DNA from: Chitinophagaceae bacterium
GTDB taxonomy: Bacteria; Bacteroidota; Bacteroidia; Chitinophagales; Chitinophagaceae
Assembly: GCA_014379345.1 (NCBI GenBank)
Contig: JACMLY010000081.1
Span: forward strand, 1 to 51,703
DNA length: 51,703 nt
Reading direction: 5' to 3'
Shown here: piece by piece, positions 17,346 to 26,556 of the stretch
How positions within the stretch are numbered: the stretch's first letter is position 1
Layout: each line of letters opens with the position of its first letter
Notes under the pieces: generated by a model
Databases searched by the model: none
Seen by the model: only the letters and a program-made list of their open reading frames with translations
What the model was told of the DNA's origin: nothing
Translations under genes and position numbers: made by a program

Positions 17346-18497
17346 CTACCATTTCGTTTTGGAAGCTACCAGTGTTGTGGTTAACCCGAGCACGGCAATT
17401 AAAATAAAAGAAATGCGCAAACTGCTTGCCTGCGCAATGAATCCGATAACTGGTGGCCCTATCAGAAAGCCGAGATATCCAATTGTGGAAACTGCAGCAA
17501 GTGCCACACCCGGTGAAACCTTTTTTGATTTGCCAGCCGCACTGTATACCAGAGGAACCACTGAAGAAACGCCTGCGCCAACAAGAACAAAACCGGCTAT
17601 AGACGTGGAAATATCTGGGAAGATGATGGCAACCGATAATCCTGCAGCGATCACCACACCGCTTGTTTGTAAAACTCTTTTTATTCCGAAGCGGGTGACC
17701 AGCCAGTCAGCCACAAATCTGCCTGCAGCCATTGTTGACATGAACGCCGTATAACCGGCTCCGATCCACGCAGCTTTCGCTTTTACTACATTTTGAAAAT
17801 AAACGCCACTCCAGTCGAACATCGCTCCTTCACAGATCATGCAACAGAAGGCAATGATGCCGAGATTCAGCAAAGATTTATCCGGTTTTGCAAAAATCGG
17901 CTGGTCAACTTGTGCATTCGCATCCGTTGCCAGTGTGAACGACCAGGCACATAACACGATCAGCAAAGCAATTGCCGACACTATGAGGAAATGATGGTAG
18001 GGCGCAATATGCTGACTGATCATGAAGGTGCCAATAGCTGCACCGGTAAAGCCGGCAAGGCTCCAGATGCCGTGAAAGGATGCAAGTATTGAACGGCCAT
18101 AAATAGCTTCAACGCCCACCCCTTGAGTATTCATTGCTATGTTTAATAAATTTCCACTCAATCCAAACATAAAAAGTACACCCATCAGTTGCCAGGTTTG
18201 TTGCGCAAATCCAATAAAAGGCAATACCAGTGCATATAATATGGCTGAACTGATCACGATGATCCTGCTTCCGAATTTTGCAACAAGCCATCCTGCCAAA
18301 GGGAGGGAGACCATTAATCCGACGGGCAATGAAAGTAAGACAGCACCTAGCCCGGCATCATTTAATTGAAGTTCATGCTGTATACTTGGAATACGCGCCG
18401 CCCAGCTTGAAAAACAAAGACCTGAAAGAAAAAAAAGAGAGGATACTGCTATGCGATAATTTCTTCTGGCGTCAAATAATGCAGTATCTGTATTCAT
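17346..18497 (-). CDS. MFS transporter
   Basis: The 383-residue protein has the 12-helix major facilitator layout with short loops. The first half contains SSWAARIPSIQHELQLNDAG and a loop 2-3 motif variant LAGWLVAKFGSRIIV. The second half has RFVADWLVTRFGIKRV. The overall look resembles YbjJ/fucose-permease-like MFS proteins, and the substrate is not predictable. Its ATG overlaps the DinB stop by one base (TAATG), so the two genes are translationally coupled. The PQ-loop gene follows. Location: inner membrane. Confidence 0.88.
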   Translation of the reverse strand: MNTDTALFDARRNYRIAVSSLFFLSGLCFSSWAARIPSIQHELQLNDAGLGAVLLSLPVGLMVSLPLAGWLVAKFGSRIIVISSAILYALVLPFIGFAQQTWQLMGVLFMFGLSGNLLNIAMNTQGVGVEAIYGRSILASFHGIWSLAGFTGAAIGTFMISQHIAPYHHFLIVSAIALLIVLCAWSFTLATDANAQVDQPIFAKPDKSLLNLGIIAFCCMICEGAMFDWSGVYFQNVVKAKAAWIGAGYTAFMSTMAAGRFVADWLVTRFGIKRVLQTSGVVIAAGLSVAIIFPDISTSIAGFVLVGAGVSSVVPLVYSAAGKSKKVSPGVALAAVSTIGYLGFLIGPPVIGFIAQASSLRISFILIAVLGLTTTLVASKTKW

Positions 18498-19027
18498 TAT
18501 GCTTCTGACTTCATTTGGGAAAGATATCGTTCTTTAATAATTCGAATATGATGCACGACATGCCCTGCGCAAATAAAGCCCAAGCCTACAACATTTACCT
18601 GATTATTGCCGGCAGTGCCTTTGGTTTTCAGCTGTTCATCATCCAAAGATCCAAAAAAGATCTGTGTAGAGTTCCTGATGGCGAAAAACTCTTCCATCAT
18701 ATCCTTCCAATTGCGCCGGGATGCCTTTGAAGTAAAAGCCCACGAGGTTTCATCGAAACCTGGCAGGGGAGACACATCCTGCCTCGCGAACCACATTGCT
18801 CTAAATGAAAATACTTTTTCTGCATCTATAATATGTTGCAAGGATTCCCTGATCGTCCATTTTCCTTCGGCATAAGCATAATCAATTTTTTTCTTTGGAA
18901 TTTTTTTGAGAAGTTTTTTAAATTGTTTGGTGCTTTCTGTGAGAGCAACCGTTACATCGTCGTGGGTTGTAGCTTCAAAATATTTGGTTGCAAATTCCGG
19001 AACGATCACTTCTTGGCGTGAAATCAT
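18497..19027 (-). CDS. DinB family protein
   Basis: The 176-residue protein is a four-helix DinB/YfiT-like metalloprotein. The likely metal-binding histidines are in ESLQHIIDAEK (about residue 65) and GHVVHHIRIIKERY (about 154-167). Many relatives are thiol-dependent transferases or are induced by DNA damage; the specific reaction is not evident. It is cytoplasmic, with no signal peptide. The stop overlaps the downstream MFS start by one base. Upstream a family C dyad separates it from the subtilase gene. Confidence 0.87.
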   Translation of the reverse strand: MISRQEVIVPEFATKYFEATTHDDVTVALTESTKQFKKLLKKIPKKKIDYAYAEGKWTIRESLQHIIDAEKVFSFRAMWFARQDVSPLPGFDETSWAFTSKASRRNWKDMMEEFFAIRNSTQIFFGSLDDEQLKTKGTAGNNQVNVVGLGFICAGHVVHHIRIIKERYLSQMKSEA

Positions 19028-19071
19028 ACAATTTATTTAATATAAATATAGGCTGCCTTAAAGACATTTTT

Positions 19072-19134
19072 TTGCCACTGATTACACGGATTATCACGGA
19101 TTTTTTTCGTGGTAATTCGTGTAATCAGTGGCAA
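19072..19134. repeat. Family C fold-back element
   Basis: The arms ttgccactgattacacggat... (19072-19098) and its counterpart (19108-19134) pair at 25 of 27 positions around a 9-nt T-rich loop. The words are gattacacg and attatcacg. The element lies between the subtilase stop (19185) and the DinB start (19027), both on the minus strand. It is related to the dyad at 24476-24524. Confidence 0.92.
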
Positions 19135-19184
19135 TTTTTAAACCAGGGCTTTAGAATAGCCCTGCAATTTATGAGTTTATGGAA

Positions 19185-20891
19185 TTATCCTTTATTATTT
19201 TTCATTGTTGATTTGGGCGATTTCTTATCGGATTTCTTCGATGCAGGCTCAAGCGTAGAAGCAATTTTTGCAGCCTCATAGGCATTGATAACGCCGCCTG
19301 TTCTGCTTATTTCAGAAAGTTCCACTTCATCATCGGAACCTGGTTTTTTCACCTTTCCAACCGGTTGTTGTGCAGATTTTTCAAGGCAATATTTTAATTG
19401 TTGCGGAGTAAGGTAAGGGAAGTAGGTCAGTAGAAATGCCGCTGTTCCCGCTACTACCGGAGATGCCATACTTGTTCCCTGGGCATTTCCGTAAGTATTG
19501 CCGCCAGGGATGGTTGAGTATATCTTAACACCTGGGGCAAAAACATCCACCTGTTCTTTCCCATAGTTCGAGAAATTTGCTGTAATGCCACCTGCTTTAG
19601 CATCGCCGCTGGCGCCCACGGTTATCCAGTTATCGGCCCTTGTTTTTGAAGCTTTCAGATTGGCATTCGGGAAATTATCTGCTGTATCTATATTCTTTCC
19701 ATCGTTGCCGGCAGCATGAATTAATAATACGCCTTTGCTTTCAGCATATTTGACGGCATCATCTACCCATGTTTTTTCAGGAGAAAAATCTTTTCCGAAA
19801 CTCATGTTCACTACCCTGGCTCCGTTATCAACAGCATATCGAATGGCAAGAGCAATATCTTTATCGTGTTCATCTCCATCAGGCACTGCACGGATCATCA
19901 TGATCTTTACATTATCGGCAATTCCATCCATCCCTTTTTCATTTTTCCTGATCGCTCCAATAATTCCAGCCACATGAGTACCGTGAAATGGAGTAGAAGC
20001 CATCACATCCGGATTGCCATAATGTTTATCATTAATGTCTGTCTCATTATCGCCCACAATTTCTTTGCGATAATCTGTGGGAGCTTTTTCTTTCGCTTCT
20101 GCTTTTCTTTCTTCACCACCCACAAAATCAGAAAATCCATCAATAAATTCTTTATTGGTAGATTCCATCAATTGGTTGGCCTTAAAAAGATATAATAAAC
20201 CGCCTTTGGCGCTTTTTTCAACACTGTTCGCAGGTTCGTATTTATCAAGATCATTTCCTGTGTACACTTCTTTTCCCATCGCCTGGCGCAAAATACTATC
20301 GTTCTTCACGGCGCTTTTCAAAGCCCTTGTTAATATTACCAGATCAATGCCACCTTCGGCTCCATCACCCTCTACTTTTTTCTTCGCCTTCAGCCATATC
20401 TTGTATTCGTCCAGCTCGTCTCCCTGTAATGTTGAGGGATCTATTTCTTTGCCGGCATATTTTAATTTAAGCTTGTGGTATACTCTTGCACCTTCATAAG
20501 AATCCTGTTTTACATTCCGGCCGTCTTTTCCACCAATAAAATTCCAGCCATATATATCATCCACATAACCGTTTTGATCATCATCTATATTGTTGCCGGG
20601 AATCTCTTTGGGATTTCTCCATAAAATCTCTTTAAGGTCTTCATGCAACGTATCGATGCCGGAATCGATAACGGCAACCACCACTGTTTTTCCTTTTAAA
20701 TTTTTTGACTGAATGAATTCGTAGGCTTTATTCAAACTTATACCCTGGTAGCCATCCGTGGTTTTATCAAGAAGATGCCAGCCCTTGGGTACATCTCCAT
20801 TTTTTTCTTTTTTATCCTGTTGTGCAGTAGCAAAGAAAACCACGAACAACAGAGCAAACGTAGCCCATCTTGCTTTTAGCGATTGAATCAT
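19185..20891 (-). CDS. Secreted subtilisin-like serine protease (S8 family)
   Basis: The 568-residue precursor has a signal peptide to about residue 24 (FFATAQQ). The catalytic triad is complete: D76 in VVAVIDSGID, H303 in FHGTHVAG and S474 in GTSMASPVVAG, with the oxyanion Asn near N397 (HAAGND). The D-to-H distance is 227 residues, against about 32 in subtilisin. The insertion (about 100-295) is charged and Lys/Glu-rich, with calcium-like NIDDDQNGYVDD at its start. There is no type IX C-terminal sorting domain; the chain ends in a Lys-rich tail. It is probably periplasmic or released. The gene stands alone on the minus strand. Confidence 0.93.
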   Translation of the reverse strand: MIQSLKARWATFALLFVVFFATAQQDKKEKNGDVPKGWHLLDKTTDGYQGISLNKAYEFIQSKNLKGKTVVVAVIDSGIDTLHEDLKEILWRNPKEIPGNNIDDDQNGYVDDIYGWNFIGGKDGRNVKQDSYEGARVYHKLKLKYAGKEIDPSTLQGDELDEYKIWLKAKKKVEGDGAEGGIDLVILTRALKSAVKNDSILRQAMGKEVYTGNDLDKYEPANSVEKSAKGGLLYLFKANQLMESTNKEFIDGFSDFVGGEERKAEAKEKAPTDYRKEIVGDNETDINDKHYGNPDVMASTPFHGTHVAGIIGAIRKNEKGMDGIADNVKIMMIRAVPDGDEHDKDIALAIRYAVDNGARVVNMSFGKDFSPEKTWVDDAVKYAESKGVLLIHAAGNDGKNIDTADNFPNANLKASKTRADNWITVGASGDAKAGGITANFSNYGKEQVDVFAPGVKIYSTIPGGNTYGNAQGTSMASPVVAGTAAFLLTYFPYLTPQQLKYCLEKSAQQPVGKVKKPGSDDEVELSEISRTGGVINAYEAAKIASTLEPASKKSDKKSPKSTMKNNKG

Positions 20892-21037
20892 TGTGATTGT
20901 TTTATTGACTGATGTTTAGATGTCATATAGATGCGAAATCGTTGGTTTGAACACATCAAATACCTGATTTTTAATCTTTATTAACTAAAAGGAATTGTTT
21001 TGCAAACCGTGCAAAGCGGTAAATGTATAAAAAATCA

Positions 21038-21069
21038 AGCCATTCATGCATTGAATTACATGAATGGCT
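21038..21069 (-). terminator. Intrinsic terminator of the OmpA/TSP3 gene
   Basis: The arms agccattcatg (21038-21048) and catgaatggct (21059-21069) are perfectly complementary over 11 bp with a 10-nt loop. On the minus strand the hairpin is followed by ttgatttttt. It begins 20 bp past the stop codon at 21089. Confidence 0.75.
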
Positions 21070-21088
21070 AACAGTTGTTAATAGATTC

Positions 21089-22600
21089 TTAGCGTTGAAC
21101 AGGTTTTAGCTCAACACGCCGGTTTTTAGCCTTGCCATCCGGTGTGTTGTTATCGGCCACGGGCTTTTCCTGTCCAAATCCCAGCGCTTTAAGCCTTAGT
21201 TCTTCGATGCCCAGATCTGCAAAATATTTTTTTACGGCATTGGCTCTTCTTTCAGATAGATTCAGATTAAAAGAAGGATTACCCGTATTGTCGGTATGAC
21301 CTTCTATCTGCAGGTCAAGCTGTGGATTATTGCTCAGGATTAAGACAACCTCTTTCAACGGGCCGAATGACTGGGGAGATAATTTATCGCTTTTGGTTTC
21401 AAAGAAAATATTTTTTGCTGCATAATTCACCTTTTCGATGATCTCCTTTTTGATTTCCGGACAACCATTATTTTCCAGGGAACCTTTTTCCTGCGGGCAT
21501 TTGTCCTGTTTGTCGTTTAAACCATCACCATCACTATCCGGAATAGGACAGCCATTGAACTCAACAGGACCGGGTTTGTCGGGACACATATCCGATTCGT
21601 CGCTTATCTGATCCCCATCTGTATCCGGAACAGGGCATCCATCATATTTAACGGTGCCAGCTACGGTAGGACATTTATCCGCTTCATCGTTGAGACCATC
21701 CTTATCTGAATCCGGGACGGGACAACCATTGTATTTGGCTGTACCTGCAATTTCAGGGCATTTATCTTCCAGATCCGCAATAGCATCTCCGTCTTTATCA
21801 GGACAACCCCAGGTATTGGCCGGTCCCGGTATGGTTGGGCAGATGTCCTGTTTATCCGCAACTCCATCCTTGTCTGTATCCTTTGGCTTCTTTTCTTCCC
21901 ATTTTACCTTATTCAACCAGAAGCCAACGGAAGCGCCAATAACTTTGTGTTTAAATGTTCCGTCGTAAGAGGCCGTATAAAAATTATTAAGTCCCTGGCT
22001 GAAAAAGCCTGTAATGAGCACATTACCCAGGTCAAAACCAGCCCGGCCATTTACCCCAAAATCAATAGTCTTTATTTTATTCGGAGCATTTCCGACTTCA
22101 AGGTCATCGTCTTCTTTTTTAAAGCTGTTGTTTGAATATAACCGGGCTTGTATCGATTCTTTGCCATTGTAAAAAAAACTGACATAGGGGCCGGCACTTA
22201 TAAAAAAGCGGGCCTTTTTACCCAGTGGTAATTTATAGGCCAGGTTTAAAGGGATCTCGATATAAGTATTGAAAAATGATCTGGAAGTAGTGAGAGTATC
22301 GGTAAGATTTGCCGTAGTCGTATCATTCCGTTTAAAAAATTTCCTTCCCTTCGTCTGGTACAGTAAACCGGGATGTAAAAACCAGCGTGTGGAAGATCCG
22401 AGAGGCACTTCGCCCAGTAAACCCACATTGCCACCCAGCCTGTTTGTGTAGTAAGGAGAGATATCCCTGCTCCAGCCGGGAATGCTATTTTCTTCCGTTA
22501 TGCTGGTTGATTGGGGTCCGCCAATCAGGCCAACCCTAAGCTGGGAATATGAAACGAAGCCGGCAATTACGAATAAGAAAAACGTAAATATTTTCTTCAT
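21089..22600 (-). CDS. OmpA family protein with N-terminal barrel and thrombospondin type 3 repeats
   Basis: I start at the ATG at 22600 (503 residues), which begins a clean signal peptide (MKKIFTFFLFVIAGFVSYSQ). The frame upstream to 22624 adds eight residues that spoil it. An outer-membrane porin-like barrel covers about 20-235. Five Asp-rich TSP3 calcium-binding repeats follow (about 240-385, DTDKDGVADKQDICP and similar, each ending in a GCP motif). The OmpA C-terminal peptidoglycan-binding domain covers about 395-500 (IEGHTDNTG, LSERRANAVKKYF, KNRRVEL). It should tether the outer membrane to the cell wall. It ends in a good hairpin terminator. Confidence 0.93.
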   Translation of the reverse strand: MKKIFTFFLFVIAGFVSYSQLRVGLIGGPQSTSITEENSIPGWSRDISPYYTNRLGGNVGLLGEVPLGSSTRWFLHPGLLYQTKGRKFFKRNDTTTANLTDTLTTSRSFFNTYIEIPLNLAYKLPLGKKARFFISAGPYVSFFYNGKESIQARLYSNNSFKKEDDDLEVGNAPNKIKTIDFGVNGRAGFDLGNVLITGFFSQGLNNFYTASYDGTFKHKVIGASVGFWLNKVKWEEKKPKDTDKDGVADKQDICPTIPGPANTWGCPDKDGDAIADLEDKCPEIAGTAKYNGCPVPDSDKDGLNDEADKCPTVAGTVKYDGCPVPDTDGDQISDESDMCPDKPGPVEFNGCPIPDSDGDGLNDKQDKCPQEKGSLENNGCPEIKKEIIEKVNYAAKNIFFETKSDKLSPQSFGPLKEVVLILSNNPQLDLQIEGHTDNTGNPSFNLNLSERRANAVKKYFADLGIEELRLKALGFGQEKPVADNNTPDGKAKNRRVELKPVQR

Positions 22601-22700
22601 GGATATGATTTGTCTCAATAACAAATAGTCCCGACCAAGCGGGGTGCCTTAATTAACGTATTGAGGTACAATAATATTTCTCTGTGAGGTAGAATAATGT

Positions 22701-22868
22701 TCAACGCTCGACGCTCAATGCGCAACGCTTAACGCTCAATGCTCAACGCTCGACGCTCAACGCTTAACGCTCAACGAAAATTATTAAACTGGCAGCTTAA
22801 CAACCTGAAAATTGACATTCAAATTGAATATTGCGCGTTACGCGTTCTGCATTGCGCGTTGCGCGTTA
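22701..22868. repeat. Family F fold-back element of degenerate AACGCTC words
   Basis: The left arm (22701-22776) is a run of about nine overlapping variants of aacgctcaa/aatgctcaa/cgacgctc. The right arm (22831-22868) carries the opposite orientation (ttgcgcgttacgcgtt, cattgcgcgttgcgcgtt). The arms differ in length, so pairing is partial. The ALDH7 stop codon (22872) directly abuts the right arm. The same words appear at 49161-49273. Confidence 0.85.
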
Positions 22869-22871
22869 AGG

Positions 22872-24404
22872 CTAAACATGAAACTTAATCCCTTGTGCCA
22901 GAGGCAGATTCGTAGAATAATTGATGGTATTGGTTTGCCGGCGCATATAATTTTTCCAGGCATCGCTTCCGCTTTCACGTCCGCCGCCTGTTTCTTTTTC
23001 ACCGCCAAAGGCCCCGCCGATCTCTGCTCCGGAGGTGCCAATGTTTACATTGGCTATGCCGCAATCGCTTCCTGCATGCGAAAGGAACTTTTCAGCTTCC
23101 CGGAGGTTCAACGTCATGATCGAAGAAGATAAACCCTGCGGCACACCATTCTGGATATCGATGGCCTCATCAAGCGTTTTGTATTTCAACAGGTATAAAA
23201 TAGGGGCGAATGTTTCATGCTGTACGATTTTAAAATGAGGTTCAGCCTCGGCAATACAGGGTTTAACGTAACAGCCACTTTCATAACCGTCTCCCTGCAA
23301 CATCCCGCCTTCAACCACAAATTGCCCACCTTCTGCTTTGCATTGATCGATTGCCAGTAAATACATTTTTACGGCATCAGCGTCAATTAAGGGGCCCACA
23401 TGGTTTTTTTCGTTCAGTGGATCGCCGATGCGTAATTGTTTGTAGGCTGTTACCAGTTTTTCTTTGATGGAGTCATAGATTGCTTCATGAATGATCAGTC
23501 TTCTGGTTGTTGTACATCGTTGCCCGGCTGTTCCTACGGCCCCGAATACACTTCCCAGGATCGCTATATCAGCATCTGCATCTTTTGAAATAATGATAGA
23601 ATTATTTCCGCCCAATTCAAGCAGGGATCTTCCGAGTCTTGCGCCTACGGCCGCACCTACTGCCTTACCCATGCGGGTAGAACCGGTTGCGGATACCAGG
23701 GCAATTCTTGTGTCAGTAGCCATCCATTCACCGGCTTCACGATCTCCGATAATTAAACCGGACACGCCTTCCGGCACGTTATTTTTTTCGAGAACCTCTG
23801 TAATGATATGCTGGCAGGCAATTGCGCAAAGAGGTGTTTTTTCGGATGGCTTCCAGATGCAAACATCACCACAGATCCAGGCCAGCATGCTATTCCAGCT
23901 CCAAACAGCCACCGGGAAATTAAAAGCGGAGATAATACCCACGATTCCCAGCGGATGCCATTGCTCGTACATCCGGTGCGAAGGACGCTCGCTATGCATT
24001 GTAAACCCATGTAATTGCCTCGATAAGCCCACAGCGAAGTCGCATATATCGATCATCTCCTGTACTTCACCGTAACCTTCCTGTAAACTTTTACCCATTT
24101 CGTAGGAAACCAATTTACCAAGCGATTCTTTATATTCTCGCAGCGCCTCACCGATTTGTCTCACCACCTCGCCTCGTTTGGGGGCAGGCCACAACCTCCA
24201 TTCAGGAAAGGCAGCCTGGGCCTTGGAAACAACCGATTCATAATTGCCGTTGTTGCCTGATTTTACGGAAGCGATCAATTTCCCATCAACCGGCGAATAA
24301 GAACTGATGGTTTCGCCACCGGCTTCGATCCATTGGAGGCCGGTTGATACACCATCATTCATTTCTTTTATATTCAAACTTTTTAAAAAATCCATTTTGA
24401 TCAT
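22872..24404 (-). CDS. ALDH7-type aldehyde dehydrogenase (aminoadipate semialdehyde / piperidine-6-carboxylate dehydrogenase)
   Basis: The product has about 507-510 residues; ATG codons at 24404 and 24395 are both possible, and upstream sequence to 24494 is not credible. Using the 24395 start, the catalytic residues are E260 (LLELGGNN) and C294 (TAGQRCTTTRR). The C-terminal stretch SDAWKNYMRRQTNTINYS followed by LPLAQGIKF is characteristic of the ALDH7/antiquitin family. That family oxidises alpha-aminoadipate semialdehyde, in equilibrium with piperidine-6-carboxylate, using NAD+ in lysine catabolism. It is cytoplasmic. It lies downstream of panB, but a family C dyad separates the two, so co-transcription is uncertain. 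No other lysine-degradation gene is in view. Confidence 0.92.
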   Translation of the reverse strand: MIKMDFLKSLNIKEMNDGVSTGLQWIEAGGETISSYSPVDGKLIASVKSGNNGNYESVVSKAQAAFPEWRLWPAPKRGEVVRQIGEALREYKESLGKLVSYEMGKSLQEGYGEVQEMIDICDFAVGLSRQLHGFTMHSERPSHRMYEQWHPLGIVGIISAFNFPVAVWSWNSMLAWICGDVCIWKPSEKTPLCAIACQHIITEVLEKNNVPEGVSGLIIGDREAGEWMATDTRIALVSATGSTRMGKAVGAAVGARLGRSLLELGGNNSIIISKDADADIAILGSVFGAVGTAGQRCTTTRRLIIHEAIYDSIKEKLVTAYKQLRIGDPLNEKNHVGPLIDADAVKMYLLAIDQCKAEGGQFVVEGGMLQGDGYESGCYVKPCIAEAEPHFKIVQHETFAPILYLLKYKTLDEAIDIQNGVPQGLSSSIMTLNLREAEKFLSHAGSDCGIANVNIGTSGAEIGGAFGGEKETGGGRESGSDAWKNYMRRQTNTINYSTNLPLAQGIKFHV

Positions 24405-24475
24405 TTTGGAAATGCAAAAGTAAAACTTTACCCTTCTAATTAAATAAATGTCCTTAGTGCGGGTTTTTTTGTCAT

Positions 24476-24524
24476 GAATTACACCAATTAGCACGGATTA
24501 AATTCGTGCTAATTGGTGTAATTC
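24476..24524. repeat. Family C fold-back element, perfect 20-bp arms
   Basis: The left arm gaattacaccaattagcacg (24476-24495) and the right arm (24505-24524) are exact reverse complements around a 9-nt loop. Pairing can extend a few bases outward with G-T pairs. The element lies between the panB stop (24538) and the ALDH7 start (24404). It shares its design and the words attacac and agcacgg with the dyad at 19072-19134. Confidence 0.95.
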
Positions 24525-24537
24525 GTGGCAAGACATT

Positions 24538-25353
24538 TCAATACTGTTCGCTTTCGTTAGGAAAGTCGTTCGACTTCACATCTTTTATATAGTGCTGAAC
24601 AGCGCCTGTGATCAGGGGGTGGAGGTTAAGATACTTTCTGAGAAACCTGGGTTTGAATTCAGTGTTGATGCCAAGCATATCATGCATTACCAATACCTGT
24701 CCGTCGCAATATTTACCTGCACCGATGCCAATGGTAGGGATAACCACCATCTCTGAAACTTCCTTTGCCAGCGTAGCCGGAATTTTTTCGAGCACCATGG
24801 CAAAACATCCTGAATCCTGCAATAAACGGGCATCTTTTTTAAGTTTTTCCGCCTCGGTTTCTTCTCTTGCACGAACGGTGTAGGTGCCGAATTTATAGAT
24901 GGATTGAGGCGTCAGTCCAAGATGTCCCATCACCGGAACGCCTGCCGCGACGATCCGTTTTATTGATTCCAAAACTTCTTCTCCACCTTCCAATTTCACG
25001 GCATGTGCGCCTGTCTCTTTCATAATGCGGATGGCAGAAGCCAATGCTTCCTTTGAATTGGATTGATAAGACCCGAAGGGAAGATCAACTACCACAAGGC
25101 TTCGATTAACCCCACGGATCACTGATGATGCATGATAAATGATCTGATCGAGCGTTATTGGCAGTGTGGTTTCATGCCCCGCCATTACATTGGAGGCAGA
25201 GTCACCCACTAAAATCACGTCTATTCCCGCCTCATCAAAAATCCTGGCAAAAGAAAAATCATATGCAGTGATCATCGAAATCTTTTCACCGTTATTCTTC
25301 AGTTTCTGTAACGTATTGGTGGTAATTTTTTTAACATCCTTATGTACACTCAT
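24538..25353 (-). CDS. panB: 3-methyl-2-oxobutanoate hydroxymethyltransferase
   Basis: The 271-residue enzyme transfers a hydroxymethyl group from 5,10-methylenetetrahydrofolate to 3-methyl-2-oxobutanoate. This is the first committed step of pantothenate and coenzyme A synthesis. Family motifs are present: [38 protein letters not shown] (metal ligands), [20 protein letters not shown] and [18 protein letters not shown]. The length matches the family. panC and panD are not nearby. The gene is minus-strand, flanked on both sides by fold-back repeats, and is likely its own unit. Confidence 0.97.
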   Translation of the reverse strand: MSVHKDVKKITTNTLQKLKNNGEKISMITAYDFSFARIFDEAGIDVILVGDSASNVMAGHETTLPITLDQIIYHASSVIRGVNRSLVVVDLPFGSYQSNSKEALASAIRIMKETGAHAVKLEGGEEVLESIKRIVAAGVPVMGHLGLTPQSIYKFGTYTVRAREETEAEKLKKDARLLQDSGCFAMVLEKIPATLAKEVSEMVVIPTIGIGAGKYCDGQVLVMHDMLGINTEFKPRFLRKYLNLHPLITGAVQHYIKDVKSNDFPNESEQY

Positions 25354-25384
25354 GCTGTTTAATTATGGGGTGAATTATGGAACC

Positions 25385-25665
25385 TGATTAGCCGATTGGT
25401 TAATTAGCCGATTAGCCGATTTGGCGCTAACGTAAATGGCAAATCAGTTCATCGGCTAATCAAACTACGATGATTTTTTTCTACTTTCTTACATTGGCTA
25501 ATCAGCTAATCAGTTCATCGGCTAATCAAACTACGATGATTTTTTTCTACTTTCTTATATTGGCTAATCGCTAATCAACTCATCGGCTAATCGAACTACG
25601 ATGATTTTTTTCTACTTTCTTATATCGGCTAATCGGCTTATCAGTTCATCGGCTAATCAAACTGC
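25385..25665. repeat. Family G: 65-66 bp tandem array with opposed GGCTAATC words
   Basis: Three full units (25445-25510, 25511-25575, 25576-25641) and a partial fourth (25642-25664) share cagttcatcggctaatcaaa, ctacgatgatttttttctac and a variable tail of ggctaatc words. The segment 25385-25423 carries the reverse orientation (gattagccgatt repeated), so it can fold back onto the array. The partial unit covers the Ppx/GppA stop codon (25657-25659). Because the whole unit repeats, including what would be the spacer, this is not a CRISPR array. Confidence 0.93.
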
Positions 25666-26556
25666 TATTTCTTTTAGTTTGAGTTCTTCGTATAAATGCT
25701 GGATCAGGCCATCGGCAAGACCGATCTTGGGTACATATATTTCCTCGATGTTCGCCCAACGCATCACATTCACATAAATGGAAAGGGCAGGCACAATTAC
25801 ATCTGCCCTGTCTTCACGAAGGCGATAAATACGGATGCGGTCCTGTACAGAAAAACTACTGAATTCCTTATAGTAATCTTTTAATAATTCAACATGTAAC
25901 GGTTTGCCTTCTTTTCGCTTGGAGATGGAAAAGATCTTATTGATATTTCCGCCTGAACCTATAGCGATCATATCATTGGTATGGCCTTTTGTTTCACGCC
26001 TGATAAAATCACGCATATCATCCCACATCCGTTCATCCACCTGGTTTTTCAACAGGCGGATCGTTCCTATATTGAATGATCTTTTAAATACCAGTTTATT
26101 GTCGGCAAAAAATGTGAGCTCCGTACTTCCACCGCCCACATCTATGTAAAGGTAGGAGTGGTCCTTGTTCAGATTTTCTGCAATATGGTTTTCATAAATA
26201 TAACTGGCCTCTGCATCACCGGTTATGACTTCTATCTCGATACCGGTTTCTTCTTTGACGCGGTTAATAATGGCTGCAGCATTAATTGCATCGCGCATGG
26301 CCGAAGTTGCGCAGGCTTTTATATGCCTTACTTCGTACACATCTATCAGGTATTTGTACGATTTAATGGTTTTTACGATCATCTCTTCTTTTTCGGGAGA
26401 GATCATTCTGTTCTCAAACACATCGAATCCAAGACGCAACGGTACGCGTACCAGATTCAGTTTTTGAAATTCGGTTTTCCCAGCATCATTGATAATGACC
26501 TCGGAAATAAGGAGCCTGGCGGCATTACTGCCAATATCAATGGCTGCCAGTCTCAT
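25657..26556 (-). CDS. Ppx/GppA family phosphatase
   Basis: The 299-residue protein is an ASKHA-fold Ppx/GppA phosphatase, either an exopolyphosphatase or a pppGpp phosphatase. The phosphate-1 motif is LAAIDIGSNAARLLI (3-17) and the phosphate-2 motif is YIDVGGGSTELTF (about 138-150). GSGGNINKIF follows. It has only the catalytic core; the C-terminal HD-like part found in E. coli Ppx (about 510 residues) is missing, as in other short members. Its start lies 20 bp inside the ppk1 coding region, so the two genes are coupled. That pairing suggests polyphosphate turnover. The 3' end is embedded in the family G array. Confidence 0.9.
   Translation of the reverse strand: MRLAAIDIGSNAARLLISEVIINDAGKTEFQKLNLVRVPLRLGFDVFENRMISPEKEEMIVKTIKSYKYLIDVYEVRHIKACATSAMRDAINAAAIINRVKEETGIEIEVITGDAEASYIYENHIAENLNKDHSYLYIDVGGGSTELTFFADNKLVFKRSFNIGTIRLLKNQVDERMWDDMRDFIRRETKGHTNDMIAIGSGGNINKIFSISKRKEGKPLHVELLKDYYKEFSSFSVQDRIRIYRLREDRADVIVPALSIYVNVMRWANIEEIYVPKIGLADGLIQHLYEELKLKEIAV

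Noticed and set aside
23491..24075. 194-codon plus-strand frame
   Set aside because: Antisense shadow of the ALDH7 gene.
25385..25665. CRISPR array
   Set aside because: Regular spacing of ggctaatc words suggested it, but the intervening sequences are the same in every unit, so there are no distinct spacers and no cas genes nearby.
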